From JBOGIG01 sp050742455 (GTDB taxonomy: Bacteria > Actinomycetota > Acidimicrobiia > Acidimicrobiales > JBOGIG01), in assembly GCA_050742455.1 (NCBI GenBank), contig JBOGIG010000076.1:35601-99600 (forward strand): a stretch of DNA of 64,000 nucleotides. The letters are read 5' to 3'. Positions 6,831 through 14,420 of the stretch are shown piece by piece (the stretch's first letter is position 1; each line of letters opens with the position of its first letter). The position numbers and the translations under genes are program-made. Below the pieces are notes generated by a model, which saw only the letters and a program-made list of their open reading frames with translations, searched no databases and was not told the DNA's origin.

Positions 6831-7724
6831 TCAAGGTGCCAGTTCGATCACCACATCCCGAAGATCGGGCTGGTCGACGGACTCCTGGACGCAGCGGGCG
6901 AAGAGCCACTGCTGTAATCGTTCGGGGTCGAGTTCGAGGAGACTGGCCATGCGTTGGACAAACCCAACGGGGTCTTCCAGTAGACGATCAGGGAAGTTCA
7001 ACATGTGCTGAAGAGGGTCGTACGTCGGGTCGCCCAGGTACGGCTTGGGATCAATGGCGAGCCATGGTTCTCGCCTGGCGGCCAAGACGTTCCCTGAGTG
7101 CAGGTCAGTGCAGAGCAACACGGTCCGCTCGGCCGTTCCTGGCAGACTTCGAAACAGCTCCACGCCCGCCCGGCTGAGCCCCGGGTCCAACTGAACTCCC
7201 GCCTCGACGGCTGCGTACTTCTCTTCGTACTCGTCGGCCCACCAATCGCACATGCTCTGCAGTGTGCGGAACGGGTGGCCCCTTGGCGGCTCGATCCACA
7301 GTCGGCGCAGGAGGCCGGCGACGACGGCATCCTGCTCGTGGGGCGGCCTGTCTTGGGACAGGGCTCTACCCGGCTCGCAGATCTCAAGCAGCAGAGCACT
7401 GGCCGCGCCGATTACCACGGAATCGTAGAGTCGCACCGTGCCTTGGCCGTCCCACGCACGCAACCCGTCGGCCTCATGCAACGCCTCGTCGTGACACCAG
7501 CCAACCTTGAGTACGACAAGCTCTCCCGTTTCGGTGTGGGCGGGGGCTACCCAGGACGCGACCCCACCAGGCTGAAACGGTCGGCCCAAGTCGAGCCGCC
7601 ATCTCTTCGCCAAGTCATCGACAATGAGTGGTAACCGGGCCATCCATGCTTGACGCTGGGAACCAGGGGCTTCTCTGTCCGCTACCGCCCTCAAAAGATT
7701 CCTGGGCAGCTCGAAGGCGGACAC
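6831..7724 (-). CDS. Aminoglycoside phosphotransferase of the APH(6)/hydroxyurea-resistance kinase family
   Basis: This 297-residue protein has the kinase lysine in VLKV (K73), the catalytic motif CTDLHSGN at residues 205-212 with D207, and the metal-binding IDPKPYLGD at 224-232. The segment from GDPTYD onward fits APH(6), the streptomycin 6-phosphotransferase group (PF04655). Its normal catalytic His-Gly is Cys-Thr here, so activity is uncertain. The frame is intact and of normal length. It lies 66 bp downstream of a second phosphotransferase on the same strand, and its 3' end abuts a methyltransferase remnant. Resistance to streptomycin is possible from the family but not shown. Confidence 0.8.
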   Translation of the reverse strand: MSAFELPRNLLRAVADREAPGSQRQAWMARLPLIVDDLAKRWRLDLGRPFQPGGVASWVAPAHTETGELVVLKVGWCHDEALHEADGLRAWDGQGTVRLYDSVVIGAASALLLEICEPGRALSQDRPPHEQDAVVAGLLRRLWIEPPRGHPFRTLQSMCDWWADEYEEKYAAVEAGVQLDPGLSRAGVELFRSLPGTAERTVLLCTDLHSGNVLAARREPWLAIDPKPYLGDPTYDPLQHMLNFPDRLLEDPVGFVQRMASLLELDPERLQQWLFARCVQESVDQPDLRDVVIELAP

Positions 7725-7790
7725 CTCAGCATTCTTCTCGAAGCTGGCCGTGGGCCATGAAAGCGCGTCCTTTATCGCGACGGACTCACG

Positions 7791-8672
7791 CTATACAGGG
7801 CGGCCGAGCCGACCTATTTGGGCAGTCGCCGCCCGGAACAGCGGTAGCTCTTCAACCGCGCTTGGGTCCACGCGTGCATACTCGTTGAGGGCGACCAGCC
7901 TGAAGATGACCGCCCGTAGGAGAAGCTGCGTGGACTCCGAGTCTCTCCGGACGAGGTGCAGCACTTCGTTGGCAGCGTCGAACCACAGAAGGCCGTCCAC
8001 GGCGGTGATGGCCTCGGCGTAGGTAGCCGGGCGCCAGTAAGGCGAAAAGTCGATGATTGCCGGGGGCAGCCCCAGGGCGAAGAGTACGTTGCCGCTCAGG
8101 TCTCCGTGCACGAGCTGGTTACGTTGCTCACGGACGGGCCGAAGGAGCCTGGTTAGATCCTCCAGCAGCAGAGCCACCGCCCCTACCGGCTCCACGCTCG
8201 CCTCACCCCAGGCGACCCGGTCGGCCAGCGCCCAGCGATGCGTGCGATGATCCAGGAAGGATGGACGGGACTCGCCCCGCACTGCCTTGTGGAAAGCTCG
8301 AGCAGCGCTGAGCAGCTCGCTCCAGCGGCCGGGAGGACCGCTACGGCCCTCGACCAGGGTCGTCGCCGCCCACCCGTCCACGACCCAGGAGCCGTTCGAA
8401 GCCCGCAGCGGGCGCGCCAGGCGGAAGCCATCCTCCTTCAGACGGGAAAACAGCTCGGCGCTCCAAGCGGCTTCCACCGGATCATCAACCGGCTTCAGCA
8501 CAGACCCTCCGATCTGCACGCTGGTGCCCTCACCTCCCGCAAGGGCTACTGGCGTCCCGGTCAGGCCGAACGCCTCCGTTACAGTGCGCGGGACAAGAGG
8601 CGGAACATTAGTCACGGGTAGATCATGCACGGCAACGGGAGCCTCCGGCAGGTGAGGGGCGCCGCCGGACAA
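7791..8672 (-). CDS. APH-like phosphotransferase, TIGR02569-type actinobacterial protein
   Basis: The 293-residue frame holds a small-molecule kinase fold with HGDLSGN at residues 189-195 as catalytic loop and IIDFSPYWRP at about 206-215 as metal-binding loop. It matches the TIGR02569 group of actinobacterial APH-like proteins, whose substrate is unknown. The true start may be an internal GTG near residue 20, because the first residues are poorly conserved in such proteins and would run into the region before a divergent antitoxin gene. It probably shares a transcript with the APH(6)-like gene 66 bp downstream. Confidence 0.75.
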   Translation of the reverse strand: MSGGAPHLPEAPVAVHDLPVTNVPPLVPRTVTEAFGLTGTPVALAGGEGTSVQIGGSVLKPVDDPVEAAWSAELFSRLKEDGFRLARPLRASNGSWVVDGWAATTLVEGRSGPPGRWSELLSAARAFHKAVRGESRPSFLDHRTHRWALADRVAWGEASVEPVGAVALLLEDLTRLLRPVREQRNQLVHGDLSGNVLFALGLPPAIIDFSPYWRPATYAEAITAVDGLLWFDAANEVLHLVRRDSESTQLLLRAVIFRLVALNEYARVDPSAVEELPLFRAATAQIGRLGRPV

Positions 8673-8712
8673 CGCAGGCGATGTACCAGTGAAGGATCGG
8701 CTACCGGCACTC

Positions 8713-8736
8713 GTGGTGTCGTGGTGTCGTGGTGTC
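8713..8736 (+). repeat. 8-bp tandem repeat (GTGGTGTC x3) between divergent genes
   Basis: Three perfect GTGGTGTC units lie 15 bp upstream of the antitoxin start and 41 bp from the divergent phosphotransferase start. A role in promoter spacing or operator function is possible but unproven. Confidence 0.8.
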
Positions 8737-8750
8737 GTAGCCGTGAAGTC

Positions 8751-8960
8751 GTGACTAGGCAGACGACCGTGCGGTTGCCCGAGGATCTTGCTAACCGGGC
8801 CGCGGCCGTGGCTCGGGTCCGTGGTGTCAGTGTCAACGCGCTGATCGTAAAGTCCCTCGCCGGCGAGATCGACCGGGTGGGGGCGGATAAGGACTTCACA
8901 ACTCGCGCCCGCAAGCTGCTCGAACGTGACAAGGAGCTGCTCGACCGGCTCGCCCGGTGA
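8751..8960 (+). CDS. Ribbon-helix-helix antitoxin, orphaned partner of a decayed Doc toxin
   Basis: This 69-residue protein starts with the beta strand RQTTVRLPEDL and continues with two helices (ANRAAAVARVRGVS, NALIVKSLAGEI), the ribbon-helix-helix DNA-binding fold of many antitoxins. The charged C-terminus would wrap around the toxin. I chose GTG 8751 because residues before it have no family character. Its TGA overlaps the GTG of the following Doc-like gene (GTGA at 8957-8960), the normal coupling of a toxin-antitoxin operon, but that toxin is broken. The antitoxin itself is intact. Confidence 0.75.
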   Translation: MTRQTTVRLPEDLANRAAAVARVRGVSVNALIVKSLAGEIDRVGADKDFTTRARKLLERDKELLDRLAR

Positions 8961-9239
8961 CTAGGTAAATCAGCCTGGCGGAGTACCTCTGGCTGGCCGA
9001 GCAGGTCACTGGCGTCGAAGCCGCCGTGCTCGTCAGGGCCGCCCGAACAGAGCTGGCAGACTCGGCGCTGCACGCTCCCGAGACTGCGTTCGGCGGCCAC
9101 GAGTTTCTAAGTCGAGCAAGTCGACAAGGCGGCGGTGCTGGTCTGTCGGCTGGCGTGGAACCATCCGTTCCCGGACGGCAACAAGCGGGCCGCGTGGGCG
9201 GAGTGGCTTCGCTCCCTTGTGCGCTTCCCGGGTAGCTGA
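8957..9239 (+). pseudogene. Doc/Fic-family toxin, inactivated
   Basis: Doc toxins are Fic-fold kinases that phosphorylate EF-Tu. From GTG 8957 the frame reads MTR, then TAA at codon 4 (8966-8968), then continues as ISLAEYLWLAEQVTGVEAAVL and LADSALHAPETAFGGHEF. Near 9110 the frame is lost, and in another frame the Fic signature HPFPDGNKRAAWAE follows (H at 9162), ending after about 12 more residues at TGA 9237-9239. One nonsense codon, one frameshift and a shortened C-terminus mean that no toxin can be made. The catalytic motif itself is unaltered. Confidence 0.8.
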
Positions 9240-9455
9240 TGCCCTCGCCGGGGTGGGTCGTGATCCTCAACGGGGCGCCACGCTCGGGGAAGTCGGCCAT
9301 CGTGGAGGCCATCCAGGACAGCTTCGAGGGGACCTGGGTCAACCTTGGGGTGGACGTGCTCGCTGGCAGGGTCATCCCGTAGCGCTACCGGCCGGGGATC
9401 GGGTTGCGCCCCGGCGGCGAGCTCCCCGAGGTCGAGGCGGATCGCCCCATCCAGA
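9239..9455 (+). pseudogene. Chloramphenicol-phosphotransferase-like protein, truncated
   Basis: ATG 9239 overlaps the stop of the Doc remnant. The frame reads VVILNGAPRSGKSAIVEAIQ, a P-loop as in the chloramphenicol phosphotransferase family (PF07931), then TWVNLGVDVLAG, then a TAG at 9380-9382. The same frame continues with YRPGIGLRPGGELPEVE before similarity fades. About 70 of the usual 180 or so residues remain. It is a nonfunctional remnant of an antibiotic-modifying type of enzyme. Confidence 0.7.
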
Positions 9456-9506
9456 TCGGAGACAACCATGCGCCGCTCATCGATCGGCTATCGAGATGTT
9501 GCCGTC

Positions 9507-9535
9507 TTGACGTCATGACGGTGAAATGCGATCAT
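9507..9535 (+). promoter_or_regulatory. Candidate promoter for the vapB-like gene, leaderless
   Basis: TTGACG (9507-9512) and GATCAT (9530-9535) are separated by 17 bp. The predicted transcription start falls at or next to the GTG at 9542, so the antitoxin mRNA may be leaderless. This also explains the absence of a Shine-Dalgarno sequence. Confidence 0.4.
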
Positions 9536-9541
9536 GGCGGA

Positions 9542-9820
9542 GTGGAACGCCGGAAGACGACCGTCTATCTAGACCCCGACGTGTTGACCGCCACCAAGGT
9601 GCTGGCTGCGACGCGCCAACAGAGCGAGAGTCAGCTGGTCGAGGACGCGTTGCGCGCCTACTTCGACAGTGGCCAGCTTGAGGCGGCAAGAGCTGACCTG
9701 CGGGCACTGATGGAGCGGGTGGCGGCTCAAACCGATCTTGACGGCGACGAGGCCATGGCCCTCGCCGTGAAGGAGGTTCGAGCCGTGCGCTCTTCTCGCC
9801 GCTCCCGTCATACTGTCTAG
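9542..9820 (+). CDS. Ribbon-helix-helix antitoxin (VapB-like)
   Basis: The 92-residue protein begins ERRKTTVYLDPDVLTATKVLA, a ribbon-helix-helix domain. The helix ESQLVEDALRAYF and a charged tail follow. An ATG at 9515 is also in frame, but the promoter position favours GTG 9542. The stop lies one base before the TTG start of a PIN-domain gene, so the two form a VapBC-type toxin-antitoxin pair. VapB binds and blocks VapC and represses the operon. Confidence 0.75.
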   Translation: MERRKTTVYLDPDVLTATKVLAATRQQSESQLVEDALRAYFDSGQLEAARADLRALMERVAAQTDLDGDEAMALAVKEVRAVRSSRRSRHTV

Positions 9821-9821
9821 G

Positions 9822-10244
9822 TTGCCGGGGCCACGAGCGGTCGCTGATACGAACGTCTGGGTGGCCGCCGCAATCACGCCGGCCGGCGTATGCGGTCAGC
9901 TGCTCCAGGCGGTTATCGACGGCCGTTGGCATCCTGTGATCTCACCGCAGCTGGTCAACGAGCTGGAGGACGTGCTATCCCGCGCAAAGTTCCGGCGCTG
10001 GCTAACCCAGCAGGAGGCCGACAGGTTCGTCACCGACCTTAGGGTCCTCGCTGACGAGATCGACGATCCGCCGGCCATGGCCATCAGGCAGACCGCTGAT
10101 CCCGATGACGAGTTCCTGTTAGCTCTGGCCGCCGCCGCCCGAGTCGAGGCACTGATCTCCGGTGACCCCCACCTCCTCAACCCGGAAGGCCTGGAGCCGC
10201 CCGTGGTGACCCCCGCAGCCTTCCTCGGCCGACTACAACGGTGA
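9822..10244 (+). CDS. PIN-domain ribonuclease toxin (VapC-like)
   Basis: This 140-residue protein has the PIN acidic residues: ADTNVW (D9) at the first strand, a Glu in LVNELEDVL, and DPDDEFLLALA plus SGDPHLL near the C-terminus. It fits the putative-toxin PIN_3 group. These enzymes cleave RNA with two metal ions. The start is TTG, one base after the antitoxin stop. Unlike its neighbours it is intact. Confidence 0.8.
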   Translation: MPGPRAVADTNVWVAAAITPAGVCGQLLQAVIDGRWHPVISPQLVNELEDVLSRAKFRRWLTQQEADRFVTDLRVLADEIDDPPAMAIRQTADPDDEFLLALAAAARVEALISGDPHLLNPEGLEPPVVTPAAFLGRLQR

Positions 10245-10295
10245 CGACATGGGATCGCTGCGTAGCCAGACCGGTGACCGGCCGCCGCTTCGTCC

Positions 10296-10755
10296 GTGAT
10301 CAGCATGACACGGTGGCATGCTGTCGACGTGGCGTCGGGATCACGTCGTCGCAGTCGACCCACGCCTACTGGAACCGCGTGGTTTGTCGTCGGGTATGCC
10401 GGTGTCGCCGGCTTCTTCGCCTTGGAGGCGCTGACCCGCAAGCCGGGGAATGCCTCCAGCCTGCACGCCGAGCCGCTGACCAGGGGACAACTCGCATGAT
10501 CGCTGTCGCCTACGAGTTGGGCGCCGAGGTGCCCCTCCTACTGCGGCGCACCCCCTTGCCCGAGCTACCCCGCCTGGTAGCACCAGCAGGGCTGATCTTG
10601 CAGGCAACGGGCCTCGGATTGCGGGCCTGGTGGATGCGCTGCTTGGGCGAGTTCTATTGCCGAACCCTGCGGACCGATGGCTACTCCGCCGCGAGTTCCC
10701 CGGCTATGTCAACGACAGCGGCCGCACGAAGAAGTTCGTCCCGTTCGTCTGTTGA
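10296..10755 (+). pseudogene. Isoprenylcysteine-carboxyl-methyltransferase-like membrane protein, disrupted
   Basis: Pieces of an ICMT-family protein occur in shifting frames: VVGYAGVAGFFALEALTRKP (from about 10390), then ELGAEVPLLLRRTPLPELP and GLILQATGLGLRAWWMR (10510-10640), then a jump to RREFPGYVNDSGRTKKFVPF near 10690-10750, which resembles the family C-terminus. The middle segment, including the catalytic methyltransferase core, is missing. Frameshifts and an internal deletion make it a pseudogene. The start is not defined. Confidence 0.55.
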
Positions 10756-10863
10756 GGCCACGTCCCACACGTGGGCCGCCGCCCGGTCTAGCGGTCAGCC
10801 TCCGAGTCGAACGACTCCGCCACTTCTCGCGCTTGATGAGGCGCGGGCCTAGGCTGAGCGAGC

Positions 10864-11232
10864 ATGGAACTCCACGAGCCGACCCACGACTGGCCCCGTC
10901 CGGTAGTCCATTGGGAGATTGAGGCAACTGACCCCGAAAAGTTGAGGATGTTCTACTCCGACATGTTCCAATGGGACATCGGGGATGGGCCGATCAACCA
11001 GATTGCACCGGGCATCGGAGGACCCGAACCCGGGCCCGGCGGCCACCTACGTCAGGGCGACCGCCCAGGGGTACGCCTCTACATTCAGGTGCGGGATCTG
11101 AGGTCGTCACTGGATCGGGCCACTTCTTTGGGCGCCGTGACAGTGGCCGAGCCCTTCGACGTCCCAGGCGGCCCGACGCTGGCTGCCATCGAGGACCCCG
11201 AGGGAAATCCCGTGGTCCTGGTTCAGCAATAG
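10864..11232 (+). CDS. VOC-family (glyoxalase/dioxygenase fold) protein
   Basis: This 122-residue protein is a single vicinal-oxygen-chelate module. It starts with VVHWEIEATDPEKLRMFYSD, the typical first beta-alpha unit. A second half, GVRLYIQVRDLRSSLDRATS, ends in AAIEDPEGNPVVLVQQ. Metal ligands of the family would be H17 and a C-terminal Glu. The substrate cannot be predicted. Such small VOC proteins include antibiotic-binding and lyase members. Confidence 0.8.
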   Translation: MELHEPTHDWPRPVVHWEIEATDPEKLRMFYSDMFQWDIGDGPINQIAPGIGGPEPGPGGHLRQGDRPGVRLYIQVRDLRSSLDRATSLGAVTVAEPFDVPGGPTLAAIEDPEGNPVVLVQQ

Positions 11233-11290
11233 CCATGACAGGCCCATGGCCGGTCATGGGCACATGCCCATTCAGCGTCTGGCGTCCCAA

Positions 11291-11584
11291 TCAGTCGAGG
11301 GTATCGTACGTCCGACGATCGACGGTCCCTGGTTCCATCGAGGCCATGAACTGGTGGAACAATCCGTCATCTGCTCCCAAGCGGGCCGACGAGACGGCAT
11401 CGTCCTCGGATCGCCACAGGCTGACCACGGCCCACTCTCCCGACGCGCTCCGCATCGTTGTCCGGCGAAGGAAACCGGCGTGGTTGGGAATGAACTCGGT
11501 CTGCACCCGCCTGTCGAGTGCGAGGAAGTCCGTCTCATCCATCGCAACGCCGAGACGGAAGGTCAGGATCTCCATTGCAGCCAT
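11291..11584 (-). CDS. Small protein, probable dimeric alpha-beta barrel fold
   Basis: The protein has about 97 residues when started at the ATG at 11584, which has AAGGATG upstream; a longer open frame exists but overlaps the divergent lipase promoter. The sequence begins MAAMEILTFRLGVAMDE and contains FIPNHAGFLRRTTMRSASGEWAVVSLWRS, reminiscent of antibiotic-biosynthesis-monooxygenase-like dimeric barrels. I cannot name a function. It is divergent from the lipase gene with a gap of 58 bp. Confidence 0.55.
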   Translation of the reverse strand: MAAMEILTFRLGVAMDETDFLALDRRVQTEFIPNHAGFLRRTTMRSASGEWAVVSLWRSEDDAVSSARLGADDGLFHQFMASMEPGTVDRRTYDTLD

Positions 11585-11642
11585 GGCCCCATCCTTGTCG
11601 AAGTAGCCAGCGGGTGACGACAGTCGAAGTTCAGGTCGCGGC

Positions 11643-12944
11643 GTGAGGACCGGGCTGCGCTTGTTGGCCTGCGCCACCGTGATCGGCATCGTGCTGGCCG
11701 GGTGTTCGTCCAAGGGGGCACTGGCCACAGGCAGCGACCCCAACGGTGTGGCCCGATCGGTAAACGTCAGTCACGATTACTCCGCCTTTTACCGAGTGGC
11801 GAGCCCGCTGCCCGCCGGAGCCCCGGGGAGCTTGATACGGGGCCAGGTCGTGACCGGAGTGCCAGGTGTCCCGGCCGGCGCCACGGCGTGGCGAATCCTG
11901 TATCACTCGCGGTCCATCTACAACCGCGACATGGCCGTGTCCGGATACGTCATCGTTCCCTCTGGACCCGTCCCTCCCGGGGGACGGACAGTGGTGTCAT
12001 GGACTCATGGCACCACCGGGATAACACCGGAATGCAACCCTTCCCATTTCGACACAGGCGGGCCGAATCGCCCCTATCTTGTTCCCGATCTCGCCGCATT
12101 TTTGCGAGCCGGCTACATAGTCGCCGCCACCGACTATCCCGATCCGGGTGGCCTGCAGCCTTACCTGCTGGGAGAGTCCGAAGGTCGCAGCGTGCTCGAT
12201 GCGACCCGGGCATCCCACCATCTCCCTGCCGTGCATGCCAGTGCCACAACCCTGATCTATGGCCACTCCCAAGGGGGCCATGCCGCATTGTTCGCGGGTG
12301 AGATCGCACCGACCTACGCCCCCGACCTCAAGATCGCCGGGGTCGTTGCCGCCGCACCGGCAACCAACCTGTCACTCATCCTGTCCCTCGTCGCCGGCCC
12401 CGCCGGGCAGGGCGCCCTGGCCTTCGAGATGTACGCGGCCTGGTCCTGGTCCCACACCTACAACGACTTGCCCGCGGCCGACTTCTTTACCCCGGCCGCA
12501 TCGGCGCAAATGGGGGCCATCACCAGCGGGTGCCTGACCCACACCGTGAGCGTCATAGCCAAGGACCACCTGACTGTGTCCCAGGTCTTCGTGCCCAGCG
12601 CTGCCACCAACCCGGTCGTTGTGGCCCATGCTCGAATGAACGATCCGGGTCGCGTGCATACCGACGTGCCCATGCTCGTGGTGCAAGGAACCGCAGACAC
12701 CACAGTTCCCCCGGCTCTCACCGACCTATACGTCCAGAAGATGGCGTGCCCAATCGGGGACAAGATGGACTACCTCAAATTCCGCGGGGTCACACACGGG
12801 CAGATCCCGACTGCGGCGGCCCCCACCATCCTGGCGTGGATGTCAGGCCGCCTTCACCCAGGGTCAGGCAGTCCCGTGACCTGCGGGCTACCGGGGGACG
12901 CTCGCACGGTTACACCAGGCAGCACGGTTACACCAGGCCACTGA
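11643..12944 (+). CDS. Secreted lipoprotein lipase/esterase of the LIP family
   Basis: This 433-residue alpha/beta hydrolase has a lipoprotein signal peptide with lipobox LAGC (C21) and begins with GTG. The nucleophile elbow is GHSQGG with S209. The acid is probably the Asp in QGTADTTVPP and the His that in GVTHGQ near the C-terminus. The overall layout fits secretory lipases (PF03583), common in actinobacteria. The protein should be anchored outside the cell membrane and hydrolyse acyl esters. The last residues TVTPGSTVTPGH come from an 18-bp tandem duplication. Confidence 0.8.
   Translation: MRTGLRLLACATVIGIVLAGCSSKGALATGSDPNGVARSVNVSHDYSAFYRVASPLPAGAPGSLIRGQVVTGVPGVPAGATAWRILYHSRSIYNRDMAVSGYVIVPSGPVPPGGRTVVSWTHGTTGITPECNPSHFDTGGPNRPYLVPDLAAFLRAGYIVAATDYPDPGGLQPYLLGESEGRSVLDATRASHHLPAVHASATTLIYGHSQGGHAALFAGEIAPTYAPDLKIAGVVAAAPATNLSLILSLVAGPAGQGALAFEMYAAWSWSHTYNDLPAADFFTPAASAQMGAITSGCLTHTVSVIAKDHLTVSQVFVPSAATNPVVVAHARMNDPGRVHTDVPMLVVQGTADTTVPPALTDLYVQKMACPIGDKMDYLKFRGVTHGQIPTAAAPTILAWMSGRLHPGSGSPVTCGLPGDARTVTPGSTVTPGH
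12904..12939 (+). repeat. 18-bp tandem duplication at the 3' end of the lipase gene
   Basis: Two units (12904-12921, 12922-12939), identical except for the final base, encode the C-terminal TVTPGS/TVTPGH in frame just before the stop codon. Confidence 0.85.
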
Positions 12945-13109
12945 CCACGCTCAGCAACGTCTCAGGGGATAACGGTCATAATTTGGGAAAGGTAAGGCAG
13001 AACGAGATTCCGCCACCACGGGGGGACTCCGGCGAACCTTCGGAGGCAATGAAAACTCCAACTCCGCTGATGCAAACGACCAAATATTGAACAACCAAAT
13101 GACGAACAG
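12945..13109. other. Intergenic region upstream of the arabinan-precursor operon
   Basis: This 165-bp stretch is more A/T-rich than its surroundings, with AT-rich blocks near 12975 and 13080-13100. It probably carries the promoter for the glycosidase-ubiA-dprE1-dprE2 operon. I find no unambiguous -35/-10 pair. Confidence 0.35.
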
Positions 13110-14420
13110 TTGACTTCCATTCCTGATCTGGCCGAACGTGACACCGTGGTGGGTACCTCCTCAACTGTCGCGACCAGAAACAGGCACTCCCTGAAGCGGT
13201 CGAACCGCAGTCGCCGTTCCGATTCAGACCGCGCCACCACTGCCCAACGTCGGCACGTATTGCGATGGTGCGCCATCATCGTCCTCACCCCAATCCTGAC
13301 CCTGGCCAGTTGGTCAGTGGTGGGCACGCTGTCCATGCCCGGTCACGATCCGCTCTCGGTGCGCTGGGTCGAATGGGTGAGAGGCCATGGCGGCTCGGGC
13401 GTGGTCCAACTTGCCGAGCAGTTCTGGTACTCCCACCACCAGCCGAGCACCCACGGCCGACCGGCTCCGGGACTCATCAAGCCGGTTGCCCCCAAGGGTC
13501 TGGTGGCCGCTCGCAGCGGTCATCTCGCCACCCCGCTTCCCGTGACTCCGCCCATCTCGCCCCCCATCGCCGGCGAAGGCGTATGGCGGCCGGCCGGGCG
13601 GACGGTCAACGGTCTGCCGGCCATCTATACGACGACCTTGCGACCCGACCCCCAACACCCCAGCGTGGTGAGCGCCCTGGCCTGGATCGACCAGACCCTG
13701 GTCTCGGCCCAACTTTATGCCGGGGCATCAGAGCCAGGAGGATCGGGTTGGAAGTACACGTCCCCGATCCCCAATGCGCAGCGACCATCCCTGGTTGCCG
13801 CCTTCAATTCGGGCTTTCGCCTCGGCGACTCCCATGGTGGTTACTATTCCGAGTCCAGGATGGTAAAACCACTGGTACCGGGTACTGCCTCATTGGTGAT
13901 CGACAAGAATGGGACCGCTACGGTCGGCCAATGGGGAAGAGACGTGTCCATGAGCTCCTCGGTCTCATCCGTCCGCCAAAATCTTTACCTGATAGTCGAC
14001 AACGGGACCGTGGTGCCGGGACTGGCCAACGGCACTATCAAGAGGTGGGGGGCAACGGTGGGCAACAAGTTGTACGTGTGGCGATCGGGGGTCGGAATCA
14101 CCGCCGGCGGAGCCCTGGTGTACGCCGCCGGGCCCGATCTGAGCATCTCGACCTTGGCCGACTCCCTGGCCCGGGCTGGCGCGGTGCGGGCCATGGAGCT
14201 CGATATAAACACAGACTGGGTCAACTTCTATTCCTTTAACCAGGCTCCAGGCCAGCCGGCCAGCGCATCTAACGGCGCCAAGTTGCTTCCGGGTATGCAC
14301 CGGGGAGTGGATCGCTACTTTCTGACCGATTCACGCGACTTCATCGCTCTTTCAGCTCGCGACAACGTCGGGTCAACGCCGGCCGGCGGGGCGGGCCACC
14401 GACCGGGAATATTCCCGTGA
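13110..14420 (+). CDS. Membrane-anchored phosphodiester glycosidase-family (NAGPA domain) protein
   Basis: The protein has up to 436 residues, with a TTG start; a nearby in-frame GTG is possible. A basic cytoplasmic tail is followed by one membrane helix at about 52-74, so the rest lies outside. The C-terminal half (about residues 220-400) has SLVAAFNSGFRL, a beta-rich core and AMELDINTDWVNF, the pattern of the phosphodiester glycosidase domain (PF09992), which removes sugars attached through a phosphodiester. The stop overlaps the start of the UbiA gene by 4 bp, so it belongs to the decaprenyl-phosphoryl-arabinose operon. I infer a role in trimming or remodelling envelope glycans or lipid-linked sugars. 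Confidence 0.75.
   Translation: MTSIPDLAERDTVVGTSSTVATRNRHSLKRSNRSRRSDSDRATTAQRRHVLRWCAIIVLTPILTLASWSVVGTLSMPGHDPLSVRWVEWVRGHGGSGVVQLAEQFWYSHHQPSTHGRPAPGLIKPVAPKGLVAARSGHLATPLPVTPPISPPIAGEGVWRPAGRTVNGLPAIYTTTLRPDPQHPSVVSALAWIDQTLVSAQLYAGASEPGGSGWKYTSPIPNAQRPSLVAAFNSGFRLGDSHGGYYSESRMVKPLVPGTASLVIDKNGTATVGQWGRDVSMSSSVSSVRQNLYLIVDNGTVVPGLANGTIKRWGATVGNKLYVWRSGVGITAGGALVYAAGPDLSISTLADSLARAGAVRAMELDINTDWVNFYSFNQAPGQPASASNGAKLLPGMHRGVDRYFLTDSRDFIALSARDNVGSTPAGGAGHRPGIFP

Noticed and set aside
10241..10852. A 203-codon open frame as a real gene
   Set aside because: It mixes pieces of an ICMT-like protein from different frames with random sequence; only fragments show family character, so it is treated as part of a pseudogene.
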